Positions 1 through 10,042 of a stretch of DNA of 64,000 nt are shown here, one piece after another. Made by a program: the position numbers and the translations under genes. The first letter of the stretch is position 1. Each line of letters begins with the position of its first letter. The stretch is from Channa striata (lineage: Eukaryota; Chordata; Actinopteri; Anabantiformes; Channidae). The DNA is taken from the NCBI GenBank assembly GCA_033026295.1, contig CM065188.1:992001-1056000 (forward strand), written 5' to 3'. The notes below the pieces were generated by a model that searched no databases, was not told the DNA's origin, and was given only the letters and a program-made list of their open reading frames with translations.

Positions 1-2774
1 GCAGTTTTTTAATATTTTCTTTGAAGCCTTGTTAGCATCGTAGACACAATTTAACCCCAAATTTCACTACACACTGACTGTTTCCTCTACAGGAAGGTGT
101 TTGAGTTGATACATAGGGCTTAATAAATGGGTTAAGGTGCCTAAATTACACACTGTCCCTCGCTTGCACATATCATAGACAGTCCTACTGTGTGACAGCT
201 ACAGATAGGTTGGCTAAAATGTGTTAAATTGTGCTTTTGTTTGGCCAGAGTGAGGCACCCACATCAACGCTGCAACGCTTTAGCAGAGAGATGTGCGCTC
301 TTGCAGGGTGCTGCATGGATGTCAGGAGCTAAAGTTAAGATCCAGTGGAAGGTATCAGGAAAAGTGCACATTGAGGACAGTCCTGATGATGTTTCAGAAG
401 TGACACAAAAGGATGAATGACAACTGATAACGCCGACTGAAAGGTATTCAAATATCTGCCTCTGTCACTGCAGTTCATGCAGGATACTCCTTGGCATTCT
501 GCACCTTAACTGACTGACTGTGTCACCTATTGGTCTGTCGGCCCTGATGGCAACACGTGATTCTTTTTTTTTTTTTTTAAACCAGAGGAATTACAGAGTA
601 TGTTGATAGTGATACCTTGTCAAGTAACTCTGTATGAATAATCTCATACTAAAGTGAGTCTCTTAGTCTTTTAGTTTTACTGCAGTTTTACTGCAGTTTA
701 ACCTTGCGATAGCTGGAGAGCGACACCACACCTATGTGGAAAAGAGAAAACTGCTGCTTTACCAAAAATGCTAAATTAAGGGGCTTTAGAGAGCAACCTC
801 CTGCTGCTCCACAGCCAACAATCAATACATGACTTCAGCATTTTATAAAATCAATACTCTGTAATATTTTGTTATTCTAATGTATTCTCCTGGACACTGC
901 CCAGGGCAAGGGAGCCGAAATATGCAGAAGATGCAGCTTCTAGGGAGCAACATATTGACATGCTTTTATTTCCATGAGCACAAACTGAACCCAAGTCAGC
1001 GAGCTTTGGGCAAAAGCCAGTAGGAGAAATACATTCGGGCAGGAAATAGCACATCACTTGTGGATCGCAGTGACCATCTGAGTTTTTCCTCTTTTACCAA
1101 TATTAGTTAAAAGTAAGTGGTGGGCATGGGAAATAATATTCCTGCTCAGTACATGCCTCCTTATTGTGTGCATATAAATACACTGACGCCCTCAGCTGTT
1201 GTACTCTGAATGACAACATCTGCAAACTTGCAGATTTTAGTGCCAACATTTCACATGCTTCAGAGATATCTGAGATATCTCATTTTCCCTCTGCTTTCTT
1301 CCATTTCAGATTTGAATTGGTCAAGCGAGGAATGATCCATTTTGCCATTAAAGAACAAACAGCAAGTGCTTTTTTTCTTTGCCACACTGTATGAAGGCCT
1401 GCTCTCTAGTCTGGCTGTGCCAACCAATGTGCTACGGAAGCTAAACGGGGCTGAATCGTTCGCTGGCAAAATTTTGTCTGTGGCTACTGAGAAAATGAGA
1501 GTCCCTTTAATCATGTATCCTCCTAATAATCTCCTGGTATCAGGCCGACAACTTCAAGCACACTTCAAGGGGAACTGGCTTATGGGGGGAGGAATGGATA
1601 AAAGAGGGAGTGAGAGACAAAGAGAGAGTTAACAGTGAAGAACAAAGAAGAGCCAGAGAGAGAGAATATAAATTTTCAAAAGCCTTTACGTAGATGTTAC
1701 CATCCAGTACAAACAGAAATATAACCAAACCAAACGCCTTAACTACTCAACCTGAAATCAGTGAAGCACATTTTTTCACACCATGTAAAATGTCCAGATT
1801 TCCCATCATTTTATAATAACTGTATTCAATGTACAGCCCGCTTTTAAATATTCCAAACAATGCCAGTTTGTCTCACAGTCAGGAGAAACTATTTTACTAG
1901 TTTTTCCTGTCGAATTGAAATGGCCATTATAGTTTGGCCCAGCAGCAAATTAAAGAGTTGATGTTTATTGTGAAACTGATGTCTGTTGTGAAAAAGCTTC
2001 ACTAAATTCCCCCCAAATTCTTAACTGAACAGAGAAGTTAACCTCACAAAGTCTCCAAGGACAAAACAGACAGGACCTCATTTAAAGCCCTCAAGTGTAA
2101 ATGTCCTTATCTTTTAGATAACGGTGGTTTACACAGTATTTTCTACTGACGACTCACCTCAGCACTTAGCCCGTGTTGAGACCTTCACAGTGCATGAACC
2201 AGACCACTCAGCTTAGCTGTACTGACAATTTCTACCAACAGCTAGTAGTTTTTCATGTAAACCATTCAGGCTCAAACCATCATGTACAGAATTACTAAAC
2301 AATATAAAAGAGCAAAATTAGGAGATATGGACAATAATGGAAAAGAATCTGGGGGTAATACAGGACCTTGATGATATATAACCGTGACGTTCTGTTCGGT
2401 CTGTTTGAGTTATGCAATACACACCCCAAGTTGCCTAACAAAAAAACATATCCACTTCGGAGGTCAGAACGTGGGCATTCTCCAATTTAGGTTCACACAG
2501 TTCCAGAACATGAGCCATTGAATAGATTCTGGAAACAACCAGACAACACCAACTTATCAATGACTGAGTGTTCCAGCCAGTGCACCAATAGTGTTAAAAT
2601 GCAGCCCATAAATGTCAGGCTTAAAAAGCCAATACAGTGAACACAATGTGCATTTTTAAAAACATGTTCAATGTTCTAAAAAGACCCTGATTTTAAGACA
2701 AAAAGTATATGTATACATGAAGTCCTTTTCCTGCAGGTTTATTAAAAACTTTATTAATCAAACTACATGCATGT
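1..2774. other. No gene recognised; unique noncoding DNA
   Basis: A+T-rich sequence with only short open frames, none of which resembles a known protein. It contains a 15-base T run at 564-578. A stretch at 310-355 is flanked by a weak acceptor and a weak donor but has no other support. No tRNA, rRNA or clear transposon body was seen. Confidence 0.6.
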
Positions 2775-4004
2775 CTAAAAGACATAAGTGGCTGGATGTC
2801 CAACAATTTTCTTCTTCTAAACTCTTCTTCTAAAACTGAAGTTATTGTGTTTGGGCCTAAAAATCTCAAAAACATGTTGTCGAACCATATCGTTACTTTA
2901 GATGACATAACTCTGGCCCCCAGTACTACAGCAAGGAATCTGTGAGTCATTTTGACAAGGATTTGTCATTAAACAAACAAGAACAGCCTTCTTACACCTA
3001 CGTAACATTTCCAAAATTAGAAGCATCCTGTCTCAAAGCTACTTCTCTTTCGGCTTTTCCCATCAGGGGTCGCCACAGCAAATCATAATTTTCCACCTCA
3101 CTCTATCCTGGGCATCTTCCACTCTGACACCAGCCAACCACCCTGTCTCAAAGAAAACTGAAAAACTGGTTCATGCATTTCTTCCTTCTAGATTGAACTA
3201 GTGTAATTCTCTACATTCAGGCTGCCCCAGTAACTCTCTAAAAAGCTTCAATTAATCCAAAATGCTGCATGAAGATTATTGACTGGTATTGGTAAGAGAG
3301 ATCATATTTCAACTTCATTAGCTTCTCTCCATTTGCTTCCCATTAAATGTAGAACAGAAATTAAAACCCTTCTACTTATAATTAAAGCTCCATCCTACCT
3401 AAAAGATCTCCTAGTACCAAATCATCCTAATAGACCACTTCGTTCTCAGAATGCAGGCCTACTTGTGGTTACGAGAATGGGAGGCAGAGCCTTTAGCTAT
3501 CAAGCTCCTCTCCTGTGGAACCAGCTCCCAGTCCAGATTTGGGAAGCAGACACCCTCTCTACTTTTAAGACCAGGCTCAAAACCTTATAGTTGGTTCTAG
3601 TCCAGCTGCTATAGGCTCAGACTGCTGGGGGAACAACCCCTTATGCACTGAGACACTTTCCTCCTCTCAGCCTACATATCACCATTGTATGACATTAACT
3701 CTGTGTCTTCTTTGTCCCGTAGTCATTTCTCCCTCTCTCTGTCCCTGTCTCAGGTGTCCCGGCTTTGGAGCTGTGTGTCTTCCAGTGCGCATATACTAGT
3801 CCTACCAACCTGCCCAATGTTTTCCACTCAGCCCAAGGCAGATGACCGTTAAAGGGAGTTTTTCCTCTCCACTGTTGCCTATAGCTGCTCAAGGTGGATT
3901 TTTTGTTTTTTCTCAAAATGTCTGTATAGTCTTGACTTTATTATGTAAAGTGCCTTGAGATGACTTTGTTGTAAATTGGCGCTCTATAAATAAAGTTAAA
4001 CACA
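2775..4004 (+). mobile_element. L2/Maui-like LINE, 5'-truncated 3' end
   Basis: This is the last part of an L2-type non-LTR retrotransposon. The translated thread runs through several frames: WMSSNF-like and FDKDLSFNK-like segments at 2790-2970, then a readable stretch at 3279-3590 containing LASLHLLPIK, IIKAPSYLKDLL and AFSYQAPLLWNQLP, and ending in TFKTRLKTL. This is the conserved C-terminal region after the reverse transcriptase catalytic domain. The catalytic YADD motif lies upstream in intact elements and is absent here. The 3' UTR ends at about 4004 with the typical 'tgccttgagatgac...ggcgctctataaataaag' tail. Frames are broken by indels and by the small insertion at 3039-3141. The copy is dead, and 5' truncation is usual for target-primed insertion. 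Confidence 0.85.
3039..3141. mobile_element. 103-bp short insertion with 12-bp target-site duplication
   Basis: A 103-bp segment interrupts the L2 fragment exactly between two copies of CCTGTCTCAAAG (3027-3038 and 3142-3153). L2 coding sequence resumes directly after the second copy. The insert holds the segment 'cttttcccatcaggggtcgccacagc', which I recognise as a widespread teleost short interspersed repeat. I cannot name the family or fix its orientation with confidence. A perfect 12-bp duplication indicates one clean integration after the L2 itself inserted. Confidence 0.8.
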
Positions 4005-5770
4005 TTTCTGTTCCACCCCAGATCCACAAATCAGTGCAGAATGACCGGAATTGTGAGTCTCAACAATAGGTCAATAGGACCAGTCATCAGTCTCTTGATA
4101 CACCGGACACAGAAAGCAGTGCTTCTACTTTCGATAAAAGAGGTAATATGATAACCTCATGATACCCCAAAAAAAACACAATCCCTAGATTGTTGACAAA
4201 AATGTGCAGAGGATCGATCCAAAGAAAAGATGCCATAACATGAAAGCAACGAAAATATATGAATGATTAGAACACAACCTCTAAAAACACCAACACATTC
4301 CTATCCTGCAGCACCAGATAATTTCCCATCACATTCCATTTACATCTCTTGGTGTATCATATTGATGCCATCTGGACACTTTCGTGTCATTATTGGATGC
4401 TCTAAGAGTGTGACTATTTGATGCCACACAGGCAATTTAACCTACACACAAAACTGTGGTAAACAACTTCAGGGTGAGGTTCTGTTAAGAGATAGCATAG
4501 GTTAATATTAGGCATTAAAAGGTCTGGTAAAGGTAAGTCACAAGATACAGTGCCTTGCAAAAGTAGTCTACGTTCCGATTTATATTAGTCCAGTAACTTT
4601 TAAAATTCCTGTCGAATTTAAATGCCAATGAGCACTGGTCAACAGTACATGCGTAATGAAAGCTGAGCATCCGAAGGAACAGGAAGTAGTCCAAAGGAAA
4701 AAACTTTGAGGTGATTTTGGAAACAATAAATATATCAAGCCTGGTCATAGAGAATAGATTATCTTTGTTTTGTACTCAAAACAGAGGCTTCGAGTAACAT
4801 AGGAATACAAACTCCAGCACAGTGTGTCTCAGGATGATTCCTGTGCATTTTTGGATGTTTGTCAGTTTGACTTTTCCATCTCTCTCTACAATTAAAATCA
4901 GGCCGAAAGAACAAATACTCATCTGCATCAGTTTATTTACATTAAATAATTCAAACATTAAAATAGCCAAATCTTTCATGTGCGTGTAGTTAAATAGAGA
5001 TATTTATCCATCCATCTATCATCTGTAACTGCTCATCCCATTTGGGTTTTCAAAATTTCGGTTCTGCCCCAATTGTCTCAACTGTGTTACTGGGATTAAA
5101 CTGCTAGGAAAATAGGATCCCAACCCTTCCAATCAACAGCAGTTTCCTCAGTTTCACGACTGGGTTGCTGGAAGCTACAACTTCAACTTAATCAAACCAA
5201 ACCAAGATCTTGTCTTTGCATTTGCCAATATTTAAAGGGCACATACGTGAAAACGAGAAAATAAAGGACAATTGCACCAAGTCAAAGGAAACTATCAGCA
5301 ATCATGCATTAGAAACACTATTGTCCAAACTCTGTTTATTTCAAAATGAATTTGAAACCAGGAAGTCTGGAAAGTGATCCTCTAGCTTGACCAGTCTCTG
5401 CACATTTGTGTCCCGCAAAAATATTTTATTATTGTGAATATCCACTATACAAAGTCTTCAATCAAACAGCTTTTTCCTTTGCCACTGATCGGCTTGATTT
5501 CTGCGTCCCACTTTATACCTTTCCATCATTCCACTGTTTCCACTGTACCCTGCAAAAGATTAGTCACTTTATAGACCTTGTCCTAGTCTTAGCTCCTGTT
5601 ATCCGTACTTTGACTGTTCTTCTGCAAAGCCCAGCAGGCCATCATGTAAACCTGACTGCTCTGGGGGCCTGAGGGGGTTTGTCACCTGACCAAAGATTGT
5701 CCCACGGACACGGCTGGACACTGTTCATCAACCACCCTGAACGGGAGCAGATGAAATGCCCTTCCAAACC
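4005..5770. other. No gene recognised; small repeat fragment
   Basis: Mostly unplaced A+T-rich DNA. At about 5007-5050 the sequence 'atccatccatctatcatctgtaactgctcatccc' matches the start of an interspersed repeat that also appears at 19594-19825. No coding signal was seen. Confidence 0.5.
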
Positions 5771-5918
5771 AGTGTTGGCCAGCTGCACAGCAGCTCCCCC
5801 ATCGGTGTATGAGAGTGTGTCTGAGTGTGTGTGTGAATGGGTAAATAAGAAGCAGTGTAAAGCGCTCTGAGTACCAACAGGTAGAAAAAGCGACTGATAA
5901 GTGCCGACTTTTACCATA
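5771..5918 (+). mobile_element. tRNA-derived SINE, 3' half, sense
   Basis: This is the body and tail of the SINE seen complete at 49021-49220. Shared landmarks, in order, are 'cagctgca.agcagctccccca', a tg-rich stretch, 'gtgaatgggtaa', 'gtaaagcgctctgagtacca' and an end in 'ttaccat'. The tRNA-like promoter head with A and B boxes is missing, as expected for a 5'-truncated copy. Confidence 0.75.
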
Positions 5919-5940
5919 CCCAGAATCCTGACAGCAAGAC

Positions 5941-5970
5941 TGCATTCCTTCACACTGCATTCCTTCACAC
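5941..5970. repeat. Two-copy 15-bp tandem duplication
   Basis: The unit tgcattccttcacac occurs twice without a mismatch, at 5941-5955 and 5956-5970, just after the SINE fragment. Confidence 0.9.
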
Positions 5971-6320
5971 TGCAATTGACAGCAAATTAGTTTGCATCTC
6001 CAAAGCAGAGTCTCCATTTGGAGTATAAGTGCACCAAGCACTACCGTGTCGCCCCCAACTTATCTCAGCGTTGTGAAAAAAATAAAAAAAATGCAATCCA
6101 TAAATTCTGCCGCGTGGCCAAACATTTGCAAATACTAACAACAACAACAACAAAAAGAGTTAGAAAACTCACCCATTCACAACACAAACACTCACATCAC
6201 AATGACTCCTTCAATGCACTCTGAGAGAAGAGAGAAAGAGACTGGGAGGAGGAGGAGGGGGACTCTGAAAAAAACGATTTCCCTACAGTGTAATTTGCTG
6301 ATACAGACCATACAGTGATG

Positions 6321-6341
6321 AAGAGAGAGAGAGAGAGAGAA
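6321..6341. repeat. (AG)n microsatellite
   Basis: An uninterrupted AG/GA run of about ten units. Confidence 0.95.
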
Positions 6342-6420
6342 ATCCCCAGTGGGCAGAGTAAGAGTAAAAATACAGGGAAAAAACTAATTAACCAATGAAG
6401 TCCCATTGTGGGCTGCACAT

Positions 6421-6472
6421 GCACACACAGCCACACACACACACACACACACACACAGCCACACACACACAC
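6421..6472. repeat. (CA)n microsatellite, interrupted
   Basis: Several CA runs separated by 'gcc' interruptions. The regular composition makes an apparent Cys/Val-rich frame on the minus strand, which is not a gene. Confidence 0.95.
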
Positions 6473-7352
6473 GACATTGGCAGCCTTCTGCCCCCTACTG
6501 GTCTCACTTTGTCTCTCGCACACTTAGCCAGGGTGAAAGCAATGAGCAAAGTTAAGGACTGATAACACAGCGAAACTGTGACGAGGCGGCTGCTGTGGTG
6601 TCTGCATTCAGTGAATTGAGTGATTTCCAGCAGGTTGAAGGGACAGAATCACATCAGACTGTGGTATGAAGCAGAGATCACGTCACGTCTTTGTGAAACT
6701 GTAATTTTCCTCTTCCCAGCGTTTTATTAGATGCTACTTACTAGGGGTTAAACAAATCCTTGTGCCTTTGGCCTCATATTGGCACTGGAGGAAAGATCAG
6801 AGGTCACAACAAATCCATTCACCCTCTGGGAAAATGGATCACCGAATGGATCAAAGCAGACCCTTCCTGGAGAGCAAATAAACACACTCACACTCAGCCT
6901 TGGTGCTCTAGGTCCACGTGGGAATTGCAGTATTGGCTGATAAGCCTCAGTGTCTCATCTTAAGGCCTGGACAGCAGCCACTCCAACCTCACTCTTTCCT
7001 TTACCCCTCCATCTGTCAATAAAGGCTGCACGTGTGTCACGTGATCACATGGTCTGTGTGTATGTTCTCTTCACAGCAGGCTTCAGTCTAATGTGGAGCT
7101 ACCTCCATCTCCTTCAACTGGTTGATCTGATGATCTGTAATGATGTCCATCCATCATCATCCGTTGCTCCATCTAATCATACACTGGAATCCGACTGCTG
7201 ACTCAGAGCCTTTCCAACAATAGCGGGGTGTCACTGCTGTAATGTGTGTGTGTGCAGTGTGTAAAATGTTCATTTCTCGGAGAGCTCCCTAGTGATTCAC
7301 TGCTATTCCTCACAATGCTGAGTATTGCTAAATAAAAAAAACTGGTCTGTGT

Positions 7353-7411
7353 ATGAAGGGCCTCTTCAGTGCTGAGTGGATCCAGAGTGTGTTGGAGGAC
7401 ACACCGCTGAG
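7353..7411 (+). other. Candidate host exon (hypothesis)
   Basis: The segment 7370-7411 has 'cctcttcag' before it and a perfect GTAAGT donor after it at 7412. It is 42 nt long and open in one frame. That frame also extends upstream to an ATG at 7353, which would start a peptide MKGLFSAEWIQSVLEDTPL and split its last codon at the donor. The polypyrimidine tract is short and I found no partner exon. A GTAAGT with some upstream AG is expected by chance a few times in a window this size, so confidence is low. Confidence 0.2.
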
Positions 7412-8178
7412 GTAAGTTTGTTAGGATATGAAAGCCAAAGGCTCCGGTTGGCCACGAATTATCTCACATTCAGCAATATCCTCAGGCAGCATTCATAATC
7501 AAGTAGCGCGAATGAGAAAAACCTCCTCTCCTGCAGTCCCCCCAAGGCCTGCCTGTAATGTGGGTCATGTGAACAAAAGGTTCCCCATTTGAAGTTTTTT
7601 TAAATAGTTTAAATACGGTGTCAGATTAACTGTGGGAGAGTCTTCTCCTCTCCTCACATTCTTTTTTTTTTTTTCTATTTTCGTAAGCCGGGTAGCAGGC
7701 GCTCAAAGTAGCAGCTCACTGCTATTTTCTGCCCACCAGCAACTCTAAAAGTAGCTGATCACTTCTCGCTCTGCAGCCAGCATGCACTCTGCCAGAGTGC
7801 TGTGTTAACAACTTCAAATATAAAGCCACGCTAGCAACCTGCAATGCTCTCCATGCTGGGCTTATATTGCTCAGTTCTTACTCCTATCCTCATTTTACAT
7901 TGTTTGGCTACAAAACAACAAAGATTATCCAAAAACTATTTCAAATACTGAATTATATGGTAAACTCTGTCTAAAACAGCAAGACAATGTCTGTTTGCTA
8001 TTTACTCATTTGCAAGAACATGTGCGTTTACCACACCATGTAAAAATGATCACTAATGTGTGAGAGCTCCAACAGTGGTTCTGCTGAATGAGACAAAGAA
8101 GAATTTACTATTATGACACGATTGGTATGTACATCATTTGTTCCCTCTTATCAGAAACTAACTTGCATGTATAGTTTG

Positions 8179-8256
8179 AGAAGAGGTGGTTCTAAAGTTT
8201 TGGCCCCCTTCATTCATTTTAAATTGGCTGGCCAAAACTTTAGAACCGCCTCTTCT
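8179..8256. repeat. Inverted repeat with 27-bp arms (Tc1/MITE-like)
   Basis: The arms at 8179-8205 and 8230-8256 are complementary with one mismatch and enclose a 24-bp loop. The arm sequence contains 'ggtggttctaaagttttggcc', which resembles the terminal repeats of fish Tc1-like transposons. It could be the ends of a miniature element that lost its interior. An 18-base match to one arm occurs again at 37644-37661. Confidence 0.85.
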
Positions 8257-8389
8257 GATAATGCTCTCTGGTACGACATCAGTAATTAACACATGGTAGA
8301 ATTATCACCTTTCTGACAGTTTCAACCTAAAAACTGAGAAATAACCATGGAAAAGTAGAATTCATGGCAGAGGGGCAGTATTGGATCAT

Positions 8390-8425
8390 ACAGGTGTACC
8401 TAATAAAGTGGCCAGTGAGTGTATA
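8390..8425 (+). mobile_element. Tc1/mariner-like solo terminal sequence
   Basis: 'acaggtgtacctaataaagt' followed by 'ggccagtgagtgtata' is the end of a very common teleost Tc1-like transposon, recognised from memory. No transposase coding or opposite end lies nearby, so this is a relic or the end of a nonautonomous derivative. A more diverged copy is at 63191-63221. Confidence 0.7.
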
Positions 8426-9960
8426 ATGATGATGGTAACAAACTAAACATAAGAAATGCTGTATATTATTATCACTTATATAGTGTTATTATTATTTGCA
8501 AATTATCTTGAAATGATTTTTAGTAACCAATCCTCGATACTGACAGAAAAAGCAATCAGATTCTATAACACAACATAATAAAATAAAACTAATAGCAGGC
8601 ACTTGGAGGCGTTAATTTAACCTCAGGCGTTGTGGGTGTTCTGTCAGGCGGGAGACTGCACCAGTTTACTGCCACCACAGCTCATTTATTAGAGCAAGTC
8701 CTAATAAAAGGTGTCACAACTAACCCCCAGCCCCTCCACTTTAAACCACTGAGTAACGTCACGTCTGACAGCACAGACAACCCAATAAAAGGTGGAAAAG
8801 CTTTTATTATTTTTACATTGTGGTTTTATTTGATTGTGTAGAGACAATGTCAGATTATTCCTATTGTGACAGCAGCTTCTCCTCATGTGGGACTTCCTTT
8901 GTCTTTATGGTGACAAAGTGTGGCTGAGTTGATGGCGCCATCTAGTGTGTAAGATCAGTCAGCGCACACATGTTCAGGACCCCGGAGAGCTCCCCTCAAG
9001 CCTTTATGAAATATATGCCAATACACAGACTCTTCTACTTAATTGTGTTATAAACCAAAGACTGGACACTGTAGCTGAGAGCTGGCAGGTGATTAAAAAT
9101 ATTTCCATAAAATTTATGGGCATTATCAGTTGCAACGGCATGTTTCAGTTATTCTTCACGTACATCCTGGGTATTAAAAAACAAAACAAAGCGGCCCTTT
9201 TTACACTGAATGTGAAGAAACGCTGTGTGTCATTGTGATAATGTGACTACACATTTACTATCTTGCATTTAACTTGTTCGTTTGATCAAGTTAAGCCCTT
9301 TTAACTTCAAGTACGATTTCTTTTGTGAGATGTAAAAATTGAACATGTTGACATCTTTTAGGCAGTAGGGACGAACTTGGTGAAACACCTTAAACTGTTT
9401 CTGTTGTCCCACAGTTACATTTTTTTCCTACAAAGAAAAGCTCTACTGTGGTTTGGGCGACAAATGGAACTTTGGAAAACATCTGGATATTTGACTTGAA
9501 TATATGTTTGATAACCGTTAAGAAGGGAGCTATTTCTGTCAATGTGAACACTGGAAGAGTTCCTACTTGTGGTAATACTTCCTCCCGTTCATATGGAAAA
9601 CCTAGACAAAATCCCATGTCCTTTTTAGCTGAAATGTATTGAAATGTGTATCTACAGCTAATGTGAGGCTTCAGCAGCCTCATTTAATCAAATCAAAAAG
9701 GTGTCTTTCAAGTTTTTTTGTGTAAAATTCCACTGCACCAAGAAATACTGACGGCAGCTCCAGGTAGGACTGCCATGACCTCTGTGCCGACTGAAAATGA
9801 CTGACTCGCACATACTGCACCAGCTAGTCCAAGCAGGTAACATCTACCGTGAACGACTTTACGCTGAATGATAAACGATAAAAGGAAACAAACTGGCCTT
9901 TTCAGTCTGATTGTGAAGCTAGGATTTAATGAGAGAGTCAACAGGAAGAAAGTAAGACAG

Positions 9961-10042
9961 CCGCGAGAAACAGCGCGTCATGCTGTACTTACCAGGTTGC
10001 CGTCCGTTATTCTGCGGCGGCCCTCTGTGCTGAAACACTATG
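9961..10042 (-). other. CpG cluster with candidate 45-nt microexon (hypothesis)
   Basis: Bases 9961-10020 hold eight CpG dinucleotides in an otherwise CpG-poor window. On the minus strand, 9993-10037 forms a 45-nt segment with a long pyrimidine-rich tract ending in 'ccatag' before it and a consensus GTAAGT donor after it (plus-strand acttac at 9987-9992). Two frames are open, one reading FQHRGPPQNNGRQP and one reading STEGRRRITDGNL. On the plus strand the same place offers an ATG at 10040 in fair context that opens MEDTQDTKEEEMKA before a weak donor, so a first exon on that strand is the competing reading. I recognise neither peptide. Confidence 0.3.

Larger units (their letters stand above)
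5919..8178. other. No gene recognised; noncoding with microsatellites
   Basis: A 15-bp tandem duplication (tgcattccttcacac) sits at 5941-5970. The microsatellites at 6321-6341 and 6421-6472 are listed separately. A possible splice-bounded segment ends at 7411 (separate entry). The remainder shows nothing recognisable. Confidence 0.5.

Noticed and set aside
310..355. 45-base segment between 'cttgcag' and 'aag|gtatca'
   Set aside because: The pyrimidine tract is weak and the donor is poor. The peptide is not recognised.
6197..6523. 108-codon minus-strand frame with Cys/Val-rich middle
   Set aside because: It is generated by reading through the (CA)n microsatellite at 6421-6472 and shows no similarity to a protein.
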